A stretch of DNA of 64,000 nucleotides, taken from contig NZ_JACB01000010.1 of NCBI RefSeq assembly GCF_000520975.1, positions 1 through 64,000 on the forward strand, given 5' to 3'. The translations under genes and the position numbers were made by a program. This document shows, in pieces, positions 51,702 to 60,873 of this stretch. This DNA comes from Aquimarina megaterium XH134. Its GTDB lineage: Bacteria; Bacteroidota; Bacteroidia; Flavobacteriales; Flavobacteriaceae. Position 1 is the stretch's first letter. Each line of letters starts with the position of its first letter. The notes beneath the pieces were generated by a model. The model saw only the letters and a list, made by a program, of their open reading frames with translations, had not been told where the DNA came from and searched no databases.

Positions 51702-52305
51702 TCATATTATAGATCATGAAAAAAATATATTGCCTTATGATGGAATTGTAAATTATTATGGGAAATTGATGTTATCACAGCAAGCACATCATTATTTTAA
51801 TCGTTTATTAGAAAATATAGAATGGAAAAATGATGAGGCTATTATTTATGGTAAACGAATCATAACCAAACGTAAAGTGGCATGGTATGGAGAAAAACCA
51901 TTTGAATATACATACTCAAATACTACAAAATTGGCATTACCCTGGATACCAGAATTGTTAGAGTTAAAAGGGCTTATCGAACAAAAAACTAGTGAAACAT
52001 TCAATTCTTGCTTGCTTAATTTGTATCATACAGGTAGCGAAGGAATGGCTTGGCATAGTGATGCCGAAAAGGATCTTAAAAAGAACGGAGCAATTGCATC
52101 ATTAAGCTTTGGAGCAGAGCGAAAATTTGCCTTTAAGCATAAGGTTACAAAAGAAAAAAGAGCATTGGTTTTAGAAAATGGGAGCTTGTTAATAATGAAA
52201 GATACAACACAAACTAATTGGTTGCACCGTTTGCCTCCTACAAAAATGATAAACACCCCAAGGATTAATTTAACTTTTAGAACTATAATTGAAAAAGATG
52301 CATAA
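51688..52305 (+). CDS. alkB: AlkB-like DNA alkylation repair dioxygenase
   Basis: A 205-residue 2OG-Fe(II) dioxygenase that removes methyl groups from N1-methyladenine and N3-methylcytosine in DNA. The start MDLFSHII (51688) is chosen because relatives begin similarly; an ATG at 51667 is also possible. The iron ligands are H123 and D125 (GMAWHSDAEKD) and H180 (WLHRLP). 2-Oxoglutarate is bound by the arginines of PRINLTFR. It overlaps the Ada-like gene, and the three genes from 50739 form one operon ended by the terminator at 52304. Confidence 0.92.
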   Translation: MDLFSHIIDHEKNILPYDGIVNYYGKLMLSQQAHHYFNRLLENIEWKNDEAIIYGKRIITKRKVAWYGEKPFEYTYSNTTKLALPWIPELLELKGLIEQKTSETFNSCLLNLYHTGSEGMAWHSDAEKDLKKNGAIASLSFGAERKFAFKHKVTKEKRALVLENGSLLIMKDTTQTNWLHRLPPTKMINTPRINLTFRTIIEKDA

Positions 52306-52347
52306 AACAAAAAGAGGCTATTTTATAAAATAGCCTCTTTTTGTTTT
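52304..52347. terminator. Bidirectional terminator between alkB and sodC
   Basis: A perfect 22-bp inverted repeat (AAAACAAAAAGAGGCTATTT and its complement) with GC-rich inner stem AGAGGCTA and A/T-runs at both ends. It can stop the alkB operon (+) and the convergent superoxide dismutase gene (-). Confidence 0.9.
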
Positions 52348-52361
52348 TATAAAATAAATTT

Positions 52362-52961
52362 TTATTGGATAATACCTCCACAACTCACTCTGCTACCAGC
52401 AGCACCAGAAGGTTGAGAAGTAAAATCATCGATACCTTGATGCACGATAATTGCTTTACCTACAATGTTCTTTTTATCATCATCACAACCAATACACCAT
52501 TCGTTAGTAGCAAAAGTAATATTACCATTACCACTTGCATCAGCTTTAAAGTTTCCTATATCTCCCTTATGATATCCTTCTTTAGCACCCCATTTCCCAT
52601 GTGGTTCCATAGTTGGATTCCAATGTCCTCCTGTAGATTTACCATCAGCCGACGTACAATCTGCTTTTTCATGAATATGGATAGCATGCTCTCCTTCGTC
52701 AAGCCCTGTTAATTCTGCTACCATATTTACCATACCTTCAGATTCGGTAAAAATAACTTTACCCGAAACCTTACTGTCACTTTTTGGTTCTAGAGCAAAC
52801 GCTATAGTCTTTGTGATATTCTCTTCTTCTTTTTCCTGATCCGTAATAGTATCTACATTTTCTTTAGTATTCTCCTGATCTGTTGCTTCTTTCTTTTCTC
52901 CTTTACAACCAAATACAGCTATTGATAAGAAAGCTAACACTACCAATTTTAACGTTTTCAT
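52362..52961 (-). CDS. sodC: Copper/zinc superoxide dismutase lipoprotein
   Basis: A 199-residue enzyme that dismutates superoxide in the envelope. Lipobox FGC is followed by a charged Lys/Glu linker to about residue 50. The metal ligands are H-x-H in HAIHIHEKADC, H in GGHWNP, H in GKWGAKEGYHKGDIG and the late H in AIIVHQGIDDF. The C-terminal PSGAAGSRVSCGGI carries the catalytic Arg and the second disulfide Cys. A short cysteine pair (WCIGCDDDKK) is an extra loop compared with classical SodC. It stands convergent with alkB, with a promoter box at 52987-52994. Confidence 0.93.
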   Translation of the reverse strand: MKTLKLVVLAFLSIAVFGCKGEKKEATDQENTKENVDTITDQEKEEENITKTIAFALEPKSDSKVSGKVIFTESEGMVNMVAELTGLDEGEHAIHIHEKADCTSADGKSTGGHWNPTMEPHGKWGAKEGYHKGDIGNFKADASGNGNITFATNEWCIGCDDDKKNIVGKAIIVHQGIDDFTSQPSGAAGSRVSCGGIIQ

Positions 52962-52986
52962 AATTTTATGATTTGTATGTCATTTA

Positions 52987-52994
52987 CAAACGTA
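52987..52994 (-). promoter_or_regulatory. sodC: Bacteroidota -7 promoter box for sodC
   Basis: On the minus strand the sequence TACGTTTG fits the TAnnTTTG consensus exactly, 26 bp before the sodC start codon. A TTG further upstream is about 24 bp away, slightly more than the usual spacer, so the -33 part is uncertain. Confidence 0.4.
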
Positions 52995-53064
52995 ATATAA
53001 TGCAGTTTTAGTTTATGACAAAAAAATTAAATAAGAAATCCCAAAGCATTATAAAATAAGTAAA

Positions 53065-53547
53065 TTATATTCTTTTTACGAGTTCTTTATTATCCCGTAT
53101 ACCTCGTTTTAGATTTTCGGTAATAATTAGAGCTTTATCAATTCGAGACTGAGAGTTTTTTATTTTCAGAATATAGTAAATTAAACTTCGCTTTTTCCCA
53201 TCGGTTAAAGATTCGAAAATCTCAAAAGCTTCCAGATCACTTTGTAAAACAGCATCAAATTCTTCCGGCATTTCTACTCCATATTTGGTAGTGTCTTCGT
53301 GTAATGTAACTTCAAAAAAATCTGTAGGAAAGACTTCCAATTTTTTTTGATTTTGTTTGTTAAAAGTAATATGGTAATTATTTTTCCATTTTTGTAAAGC
53401 CGCATGATATTGTATCGACACCGTATTAAAAGTAATTTCTACAATCACCCTTTTATGTCCTTCTTCTATAAGGTATTGTGCAATTTTATTAGGTACAATA
53501 ATACTATGACTAGAATAGAGTGAAGTTTTAAAAATATGAGTTTTCAT
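53065..53547 (-). CDS. YdeI/OmpD-associated, DUF1905-type protein
   Basis: A 160-residue cytoplasmic protein. The ATG at 53547 (MKTHIFKTSL) is used because the only upstream alternative is a TTG. The N-terminal half matches DUF1905 (SHSIIVPNKIAQYLIEEGHK). The C-terminal half matches the YdeI/OmpD-associated helical domain (MPEEFDAVLQSDLEAFEIFE, then DGKKRSLIYYILKIKNSQSR). The function is not established. It stands alone, convergent with nothing, and ends 103 bp from the sodC start on the same strand. Confidence 0.78.
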   Translation of the reverse strand: MKTHIFKTSLYSSHSIIVPNKIAQYLIEEGHKRVIVEITFNTVSIQYHAALQKWKNNYHITFNKQNQKKLEVFPTDFFEVTLHEDTTKYGVEMPEEFDAVLQSDLEAFEIFESLTDGKKRSLIYYILKIKNSQSRIDKALIITENLKRGIRDNKELVKRI

Positions 53548-53567
53548 TGCTTTCGAATTTACCAAAA

Positions 53568-53592
53568 AAATAAAACAAAGTTTGTTTTATTT
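53568..53592. repeat. Perfect inverted repeat in the leader of the YdeI-like gene
   Basis: AAATAAAACAAA and TTTGTTTTATTT (12-bp arms around a single G) lie 21 bp upstream of the ATG at 53547. The position fits an operator, but the sequence is so AT-rich that chance cannot be excluded. Confidence 0.4.
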
Positions 53593-53960
53593 TTAGAATA
53601 TCTTGTTTAATGTTTTTGTAATAGTGTTAATCAAATTTGATATTTAGTAAAGATAACTAACGTTAGTTTTAGAAAAAAATGATATTAAATTCGATGCTTT
53701 TTCCGTAATGCAGAAAAGGGATTCGTATCCTTCTCTTTTTTTAGGTAAATTTTTGGGTAAAAAATATTTTGATCTTAGAACCTGTATTTATAATAGCTAA
53801 GCAAAGTATTATGAATAACAAAAAGTGCTACAATGTAGATATTGAACATATTTCAATAGAATTGTTAAATTTCGAGTGTTTTATGAGGTATTTTCATTTG
53901 TTTTTATAGATGCTTTAATTTTTGTTAATTTTATAGAACACAAACTCAAAATTTTATTTT
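53593..53960. other. Intergenic region with palindrome and orphan hairpin
   Basis: About 370 bases. A 14-bp perfect palindrome, AACTAACGTTAGTT, is at 53655-53668. A GGAT/ATCC-cored hairpin followed by seven T residues is at about 53717-53742, terminator-like although no gene precedes it on the + strand. A 32-codon frame at 53810-53908 is too short to call. The last 50 bases are the A/T-rich leader of the protease gene. Confidence 0.4.
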
Positions 53961-56900
53961 ATGAAAAAAGGTTACTCGTTTGTCATTCTATTATTATTAA
54001 TAGGGCAAACAATTCTTGCACAAAATTCGAACGCTCTCGTTCGAAATCACTTCAGTGATATTGCCAAAAATGAATCCTCAAAAACGTTCAATACTGATTT
54101 TTCAGAATGGAGAATAACAGATGAGGTTCCTTCATTAAAACCTGGTATTACACATGTATATGTTAATCAACTTTATAATGGGATTCCTATTGTAGACGGG
54201 GCATATAAGTTAACAGTTAATAATGGCAAAATTACTTATGAAATTGATCAATTTATTAAAGGAGTAAAATCAAAAGTAACTTCTACTAAAGCATCTTCTA
54301 CAGAAATTTCGGCAATAAATGCAGTTATACGAGCACATAACCTGCCTTCTGCCAAAAGATTATCTAAGACCGTAAGTAAATCTAACGGAAATGATGTTTC
54401 GCATTTTATGGATTCTGGAATCACAGCAGATAATGAACCCATAAAAGTTAGCAAAGTCTATAAATTACACAATAATGAATTACGTCTTTGCTGGAATGTG
54501 AATTTATATGAAAAAAATGGCCATAATTGGTGGAGTAGTTATGTCGATACTAAAACAGGCGAAATTATTTATGAAGATAACTGGGTAGTAAAATGTACTT
54601 TTGAAGGTGCTGATCATAAATCACATAGTGATGAATCTGTACTTTTTGAAACTAAGCCACTAGTAACAGTTGCAGAAGCACCAACGGCAGCTTTGGCGCC
54701 TGATTCGTATAATGTACTTGCAATGCCAGTAGAAAGCCCAATACATGGTAGTCGTTCTATAGTTACAAATCCGGCAAATGCTACTGCATCTCCTTTTGGA
54801 TGGCATGATACTAATGGAAGTAATGGAGCAGAATACACCATTACAAGAGGTAATAATGTATGGGCACAGGATGATATTAATGGAAATAATGGTACAGGTT
54901 CTTCTCCTGATGGAGGATCAAGCCTTGACTTTGATTTTCCATTAAATCTTAATCAGGATCCCAGCAATTATAGAGATGCAGCTATAACTAATTTATTTTA
55001 CTGGAATAATATTATACATGATGTATTCTACCAATATGGTTTTAATGAAGCTAGTGGTAATTTTCAGGAAAATAATTATGGTAAAGGAGGAGCAGGAAGC
55101 GATTCTGTAAACGCCGATGCTCAGGATGGTAGTGTTACTTGTAATGATCCAAGAACCAATTGTATCAATAATGCAAATTTTGGTACTCCACCAGATGGAA
55201 GTAACCCAAGAATGCAAATGTTCTTATGGAATAGAACAACTCCTAAGAGAGATGGAGATTTTGATAATGGGATTATAGCTCATGAGTATGGACATGGAAT
55301 TTCTACTCGATTAGTAGGAGGACCTTCTTCTAATGTTTTAGGAGGATCTGAGCAAATGGGAGAAGGCTGGTCTGACTTTTTTGGATTAATACTTACGATG
55401 AAAGCGGGTGACGTAGGTACAGATGGAAGAGGTGTTGGTACATATGCGCTTGGCCAACCAACTTCTGGAAACGGAATTCGACCAACTCGATATTCTACAG
55501 ATACATCTATTAATAGTACAGATTATGGAGACATAAATAATCTACGTGTACCACATGGAGTTGGTTATGCATTCGCAACAATTCTTTGGGATATGACCTG
55601 GGCTTTAATAGATCAGGAAGGTTTTGATGCCGATTTTTATAATGGAACTGGTGGGAATAATATTGCTATGGCCCTTGTTATCGAAGGATTAAAGAATACA
55701 GCTAATAACCCGGGATTTGTTTCGGGTAGAGATGGAATTCTTCAGGCAGATAAAGACCTGTATAACGAAAAATATAAGTGTTTGATCTGGAAAGCTTTTG
55801 CAGCACGTGGAGTAGGACAAGATGCTAACGAAAATAATAACGGAGGTTCTAATAGTAATACAGACCAAACGGTTTCTTTTGTGAATCCTTGTGATGACCC
55901 AGGTCCAGGGCCTGGTAATTGTTCTGGCGATGTGACTTCATTCCCGTTCTCAGAAAGTTTCGAAACTAATTTGGGAGAATGGGCACAGGCAACATCGGGA
56001 GATGATCTAAACTGGACCAGAAATTCTGGAACTACTCCTTCTACAGGAACAGGACCAAGTAGTGCTGCAGATGGTACGTTCTACCTATATGTAGAAGCTT
56101 CAGGTAACGGAACAGGATATCCTAATAAAAGAGCTATTTTAAATTCTCCTTGTTTAAACTTTAGTAGTTTAACAACTCCTAAACTTGCATTCCAATACCA
56201 TATGGTAGGAAGTGCCATAAATACTTTGGTTGTCGAAGCAAGAACCGATAATACAGGAAACTGGACAAGTGTATTCTCTAAAACAGGTGCTCAGGGTACC
56301 AATTGGAATACAGCAGATGTAGATCTATCTGCATATGCTGGTAACGCAAGTGTGCAATTACGATTTAATGTAGTTACAGGTAGTGGTACTAGCGGGTGGC
56401 AAAGTGATATTGCCATAGATGCCGTAAGTATTCAAAATGGTACCACAAATCCACCTGTGTGTGATGCATTGAATTTTAACGATTTCCAGATTAATGCATT
56501 CTCTAATCAAGATAGTGCAGGTAATTTCTCAATCGTAAGTGGTGGAGCTGGATTATCAATGCAGAATAATACATGGAAATATATTAGCCTTAACTATACT
56601 GTTACAGCAAATACAGTAATAGAATTTGATTTTAGCAGTACTTCTCAAGGTGAAATCCACGCAGTTGGTTTTGAAAATGATAATTCATTGACTTCTTCTA
56701 GATATTTTAAAGTTCACGGTACTCAAAATTATGGAGTAACCAACTTTGATAATTATGCTAGCGGAACCAAGAAATATGTTATTCCTGTGGGTGATTTTTA
56801 TACAGGTAGCATGGATCGTTTAGTATTTATAAATGATAATGATGCTGGTAGCGGAAATAACTCAATATTCTCTAATGTTAAAATTTATGAAGGATCTTGT

Positions 56901-57230
56901 GGTGGATCGTTAGTAGCAGAAACACTTGCAGCATTTGGAAGTATGACTCCAATTTTAGGTGATGAAGATGAAGGTGAGGTATCGACCATTAGAATTGCAC
57001 CAAACCCATTGAAGAAAGGAAACTTACTTCGAGTGTTTGTTCCTAGTAAAGAAATATCAAATACATCATACTCGATTATAAATATTATGGGACAAGTAGT
57101 TGGAGAAGGAAGGCTTAATAATAATGGCTTTATCAATCTTGATCGTTTGGGTGCAGGTATGTATATACTTAAAATCCAAAATTCTGAAAGAAAAGAAAAA
57201 GATACAATAAAGCGTTTTATTATTGAATAA
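53961..57230 (+). CDS. Secreted M36-family (fungalysin-like) metalloprotease with T9SS sorting domain
   Basis: A 1089-residue secreted zinc protease. After the signal peptide (1-20, ILAQ) comes an FTP-type propeptide (about 40-210). The catalytic domain follows, with HEYGH at 441-445 binding zinc and E468 in GEGWSDFF as third ligand. Next are a jelly-roll domain (about 665-830) and a second beta-domain (about 835-980). The C-terminal T9SS type A sorting domain begins about 1008 (IRIAPNPLKKGNLLRVFV) and ends KRFIIE. It degrades extracellular protein, probably for nutrition. It is a single gene with its own terminator. Confidence 0.93.
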   Translation: MKKGYSFVILLLLIGQTILAQNSNALVRNHFSDIAKNESSKTFNTDFSEWRITDEVPSLKPGITHVYVNQLYNGIPIVDGAYKLTVNNGKITYEIDQFIKGVKSKVTSTKASSTEISAINAVIRAHNLPSAKRLSKTVSKSNGNDVSHFMDSGITADNEPIKVSKVYKLHNNELRLCWNVNLYEKNGHNWWSSYVDTKTGEIIYEDNWVVKCTFEGADHKSHSDESVLFETKPLVTVAEAPTAALAPDSYNVLAMPVESPIHGSRSIVTNPANATASPFGWHDTNGSNGAEYTITRGNNVWAQDDINGNNGTGSSPDGGSSLDFDFPLNLNQDPSNYRDAAITNLFYWNNIIHDVFYQYGFNEASGNFQENNYGKGGAGSDSVNADAQDGSVTCNDPRTNCINNANFGTPPDGSNPRMQMFLWNRTTPKRDGDFDNGIIAHEYGHGISTRLVGGPSSNVLGGSEQMGEGWSDFFGLILTMKAGDVGTDGRGVGTYALGQPTSGNGIRPTRYSTDTSINSTDYGDINNLRVPHGVGYAFATILWDMTWALIDQEGFDADFYNGTGGNNIAMALVIEGLKNTANNPGFVSGRDGILQADKDLYNEKYKCLIWKAFAARGVGQDANENNNGGSNSNTDQTVSFVNPCDDPGPGPGNCSGDVTSFPFSESFETNLGEWAQATSGDDLNWTRNSGTTPSTGTGPSSAADGTFYLYVEASGNGTGYPNKRAILNSPCLNFSSLTTPKLAFQYHMVGSAINTLVVEARTDNTGNWTSVFSKTGAQGTNWNTADVDLSAYAGNASVQLRFNVVTGSGTSGWQSDIAIDAVSIQNGTTNPPVCDALNFNDFQINAFSNQDSAGNFSIVSGGAGLSMQNNTWKYISLNYTVTANTVIEFDFSSTSQGEIHAVGFENDNSLTSSRYFKVHGTQNYGVTNFDNYASGTKKYVIPVGDFYTGSMDRLVFINDNDAGSGNNSIFSNVKIYEGSCGGSLVAETLAAFGSMTPILGDEDEGEVSTIRIAPNPLKKGNLLRVFVPSKEISNTSYSIINIMGQVVGEGRLNNNGFINLDRLGAGMYILKIQNSERKEKDTIKRFIIE

Positions 57231-57248
57231 CTGATTTGTAGAGTAATA

Positions 57249-58136
57249 CTAAAGACCGTTCTTTCGAACGGTCTTTTTTGTTAGAGATGTATTAAATATT
57301 GTTTTGTCTTTTAAAACTAATATGGTAATAAATGGCACTAAACCATGAGGAAGACGATATAATACTTCGTAAAGGTTTTGATGAACAGATTGCAAAGGAA
57401 AATCAATATAAAAATTAGCGATAATTCTGGCAAATGCGGTAGCCAAACCCCATATTAGTGCATACCACAAAGTATATATAGCCGTTTTTGGAACAAAAAT
57501 TAAAGCAGCAATTACAAAATCCAGAATACCGGCGATGTATAAAAAGGTGATAGCCGCAGATTCTGAGCACCCAATAATTTGAATAACCATATCTACAAAT
57601 TTTCCGGGAACAGGATAAAACCCAAAAGCGTATAGTCCATGCGAAAAAAAAGTAACTGCAATTAATATTTTTAGAGTAAGGATAAACCTTTTAGAAGTAA
57701 AATTATCAGTATAGGTATAGAGTAAAACAAAAGGTAAACCAAATTGGATGCTATGTTCAAAAAATTGAGCCGTATGATAAAACTTTTCTTTAGTGAGAAG
57801 AACGGCCAGAATTGTTAAAGAAACTCCTCCTGCCAGTATAGGAAAACGCACCCATTTTTTATTACTTATAGTAAAACCTAATGCGCAAAATGCAGCTATT
57901 AGATAGAGTATACCATTACTTCTAATAATAGCTTGAATTGTATTATCTGTCGTGCTACTTGTCACATAATCTTTCCATGAAATATTAAAAAAAACCTCGA
58001 TCACAGGTTTTAAAAGAGCTTCATCCCAAAAGAAAGACCGATATGGAGCATCCCAGAACAAATGCTGCCATGCTCTGCCAATGAAAATCAGAAAAACTGA
58101 TATTTTAAGAATACGTAATGCTTTAGGATTTTTCAT
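57249..58136 (-). CDS. Multi-pass membrane protein, DoxX-like in part
   Basis: A 295-residue protein with about eight membrane helices. It starts KNPKALRILKISVFLIFIGR and has an aromatic first loop (WQHLFWDAPYRSFFWDEALL). The helix-rich middle (SHGLYAFGFYPVPGKFVDMV) resembles DoxX-type membrane proteins. No catalytic motif is visible. Its last codons (KKTVRKNGL) lie inside the terminator hairpin of the convergent protease gene, so the two transcripts overlap. Confidence 0.75.
   Translation of the reverse strand: MKNPKALRILKISVFLIFIGRAWQHLFWDAPYRSFFWDEALLKPVIEVFFNISWKDYVTSSTTDNTIQAIIRSNGILYLIAAFCALGFTISNKKWVRFPILAGGVSLTILAVLLTKEKFYHTAQFFEHSIQFGLPFVLLYTYTDNFTSKRFILTLKILIAVTFFSHGLYAFGFYPVPGKFVDMVIQIIGCSESAAITFLYIAGILDFVIAALIFVPKTAIYTLWYALIWGLATAFARIIANFYIDFPLQSVHQNLYEVLYRLPHGLVPFITILVLKDKTIFNTSLTKKTVRKNGL
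57252..57275 (+). terminator. Terminator of the M36 protease gene
   Basis: AAGACCGTTC and GAACGGTCTT form a perfect 10-bp stem around TTTC, followed by TTTTTT. It lies 21 bp after the protease stop and overlaps the 3' end of the convergent membrane-protein gene. Confidence 0.85.
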
Positions 58137-58265
58137 GATACAAATTAAAAGTAATCAATGTTAATAGGATCTAAACTCATTGTTATGTTTTGTGAAAGCT
58201 TTTGTTACCTGATTTAATTCTTAATTAAGATTAAAGCAGGTTTAATTTGCAGCTTATCATTAGTT

Positions 58266-58273
58266 TAATTTTG
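58266..58273 (+). promoter_or_regulatory. Bacteroidota -7 promoter box for the first metallophosphoesterase
   Basis: TAATTTTG matches TAnnTTTG exactly, 28 bp before the start codon, and TTG at 58247-58249 could be the -33 element (16-bp spacer, slightly short). Confidence 0.45.
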
Positions 58274-58301
58274 TAATTCATTAACCAAATATTACACAGC
58301 C

Positions 58302-60686
58302 ATGAAAAAAATCTATCTACTTATTGTAGCCCTTATTGGGCTGCAGACTTATGCTTCTAATGATAAATATCGTTTAACCCTACGCGATAACCCAGCCACT
58401 TCTATAGTTATTGGGTGGGATCAGATTTCAGGAAATAACCCTATGGTATATTTTGATACAGTAGACCACGGTACCAATTATACCAATTATAACTATTCGA
58501 AATCTCCAGATCGTATGGTTTATTATCGTGGGATGAATAATCATTTTGTTCGTTTATCAGGATTAACTCCAGATACAGCATACTATTTTGTGATTAAAGA
58601 TAGTGAAGGAGTGAGTAAACGATTTTGGTTTAAAACCGCTCCACAAGAGAATAGCAGATTTTCCTTTATTGCTGGCGGAGATTCTAGAAATAATAGAACA
58701 CCCAGATTAAATGCAAACCGTCTGGTAGCAAAACTAAAACCACATGCGGTACTTTTTGGGGGAGATATGACCGATAATGATAGTGATTCGCAGTGGAGAA
58801 CGTGGTTTGATGATTGGCAGTTAACTATTGCCAACGATGGAAGAATGTTTCCTATTCTTGCAGCTAGAGGAAATCATGAAAAAAGTAATAGTACGATTAT
58901 TAATCTATTCGATGTACCTTCTTCTGGAGTACATTACGCAATTACTTTTGGGCGTAACCTGGTACGCACCTATACATTAAATTCTCTTACAGCCATTTCT
59001 GGAGATCAAACAAACTGGTTAAAGAATGATCTTAATGCCAATCAGGATATTATCTGGAAAATTGCGCAGTATCATTTTCCGATGCTTCCTCATGTATCTT
59101 CTAAGATAGATAACCTTATAGAATATGCAAATTGGGCTCAGTTATTTTATGATAAAGATGTAAAATTGGTAATAGAATGTGATGCACATACAGTAAAAAG
59201 CACATGGCCATTACGGCCTTCTACGAATTCTGGTAATGAAGGTGGATTTGTAAGAGATGAGGATGGGACAGTCTATGTAGGAGAAGGAGGTTGGGGAGCG
59301 CCATTACGAGATAATGATGATATCAAAAGTTGGACAAGGGATTCTGGTAAATTCAATCAATTTAAATGGATCTTTATTGATGAAGTAAAAATTGAAACAC
59401 GAACTATAAAAGTTGATAACGCAATACAAGTAGGAGAAGTTTCTAACCATGATGTATTCGAAATCCCCGATAATCTTGATATCTGGAATCCCTCAAACGG
59501 AAGTGTAATTAAGATTATAAATAAAGCATTTAACGCACCTCAAATTTCTTTTACTACATTACAAGAGGGGCAGCATATTCCTGCGGGAAATACAACGATC
59601 GAAGTAAATGCAACAGATAGTGATGGAGAAATTGATAGAGTCGAATTTTATATAGATGAAAATTTGGCTGATGTGGATACTACTGCTCCGTATAACATCC
59701 TGAAAAATTTAACTAATGGCATTCATAATATTAAAGTAATAGCATATGATGATCATGATCTATGTAGTGAAAAGGAAATAACAGTCAATGTCGGGCAGTT
59801 TTCAGGAAATCTTACTGTACCCGTATCAGATGGATATGATGATGTAGAAGAAAATTTTGTTGGTCAGCTTTATATAGATAGCAGTGATCTAGAATTGGTA
59901 TATGATGCTACAAATCTTATAAGTTTTCAAAAAGTAGGTATTCGCTTTCAGAATATTGTAATACCACGAGGAGCAACTATTAATAGTGCATATATCCAGT
60001 TCACAGCCGATGAAAGTCATCATAAACAAGCAGAACTAGAGTTTTCCTTACATAATAGTGATAATTCACCTCTGTTTTCTAATGAAAATAATGTATCAGG
60101 TAGAAATGTTGTATCTCATAAAGTACGATGGAAACCTAACCCATGGATTGCTGGGCAAAGTGGTAGTGCTCAACGAACTCCAAACCTTAAAGGGATGGTA
60201 CAACAAATAGTAGATAAAGGAGGATGGAATCCCGGTAATAATATGAGTTTTATTATTCGTGGAAAAGGAAAAAGCTCCTGGAGAACTCAATATAAAAGAG
60301 TAGTAAGCGCTTATGAAAGTGGTTCGGATAAAGCGGCTAAATTGATAGTGAATTATACTTTTGGCAGAAATTCGAGAATCGCAGAGCGTAAAGAAGATAA
60401 AATTAGCACTATAACTACGATATCATTAGATACCGAATTACATAAAATTAAAGTATATCCTAATCCATTTGATGAAGCGTTAAATATCACGATTCCTATA
60501 GTACAAGATGTAATACATATTGAAATTTATAGTACTCATGGAAAACTTGTATTTTCTAAGAAAACACAAATCAAAAATAATACTGTAAGTATTCGTCCCG
60601 AAATTCTGGATAAAGGAATATATGTTATTCAGGTGATAGATAAAAACGGATATTCTTTAATGACTAAAAGGGTAGTCAAAAAATAG
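58302..60686 (+). CDS. Secreted metallophosphoesterase with T9SS sorting domain (paralogue 1)
   Basis: A 794-residue exported enzyme. After the signal peptide (1-18) comes an N-terminal fibronectin-like domain (21-115) as in purple acid phosphatases. A calcineurin-type phosphoesterase follows with metal-binding motifs GGDSR (125-129), GGDMTD (153-158), RGNHE (189-193), AQYH (255-258) and CDAHT (293-297). Next are a Big-type Ig domain (about 412-505), a beta-sandwich domain starting SDGYDDVEE (about 510-690) and a T9SS type A sorting domain (about 715-794). It probably hydrolyses phosphate esters outside the cell; the exact substrate is unknown. Confidence 0.9.
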   Translation: MKKIYLLIVALIGLQTYASNDKYRLTLRDNPATSIVIGWDQISGNNPMVYFDTVDHGTNYTNYNYSKSPDRMVYYRGMNNHFVRLSGLTPDTAYYFVIKDSEGVSKRFWFKTAPQENSRFSFIAGGDSRNNRTPRLNANRLVAKLKPHAVLFGGDMTDNDSDSQWRTWFDDWQLTIANDGRMFPILAARGNHEKSNSTIINLFDVPSSGVHYAITFGRNLVRTYTLNSLTAISGDQTNWLKNDLNANQDIIWKIAQYHFPMLPHVSSKIDNLIEYANWAQLFYDKDVKLVIECDAHTVKSTWPLRPSTNSGNEGGFVRDEDGTVYVGEGGWGAPLRDNDDIKSWTRDSGKFNQFKWIFIDEVKIETRTIKVDNAIQVGEVSNHDVFEIPDNLDIWNPSNGSVIKIINKAFNAPQISFTTLQEGQHIPAGNTTIEVNATDSDGEIDRVEFYIDENLADVDTTAPYNILKNLTNGIHNIKVIAYDDHDLCSEKEITVNVGQFSGNLTVPVSDGYDDVEENFVGQLYIDSSDLELVYDATNLISFQKVGIRFQNIVIPRGATINSAYIQFTADESHHKQAELEFSLHNSDNSPLFSNENNVSGRNVVSHKVRWKPNPWIAGQSGSAQRTPNLKGMVQQIVDKGGWNPGNNMSFIIRGKGKSSWRTQYKRVVSAYESGSDKAAKLIVNYTFGRNSRIAERKEDKISTITTISLDTELHKIKVYPNPFDEALNITIPIVQDVIHIEIYSTHGKLVFSKKTQIKNNTVSIRPEILDKGIYVIQVIDKNGYSLMTKRVVKK

Positions 60687-60832
60687 TATACATATAGAAA
60701 ATGAAGGTGACGCTTAGTTACCTATGTTAATTAACCTCTTGTTGTTTGTTATGATTTTTTAAAGTTTATGTTACCAAATTTAATTCTCAATTAATAGTAA
60801 ATCATGATGTATTTAACGTATTCATAATAAAG

Positions 60833-60840
60833 TACTTTTG
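60833..60840 (+). promoter_or_regulatory. Bacteroidota -7 promoter box for the second metallophosphoesterase
   Basis: TACTTTTG fits TAnnTTTG, 33 bp before the start codon. No convincing TTG lies at the -33 distance. Confidence 0.35.
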
Positions 60841-60873
60841 ATTTCTTAATACACTAACCCTAACACACAAATA

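Noticed and set aside
53810-53908. 32-codon frame before the M36 protease gene
   Set aside because: It is too short, with no ribosome-binding site, hairpin or family.
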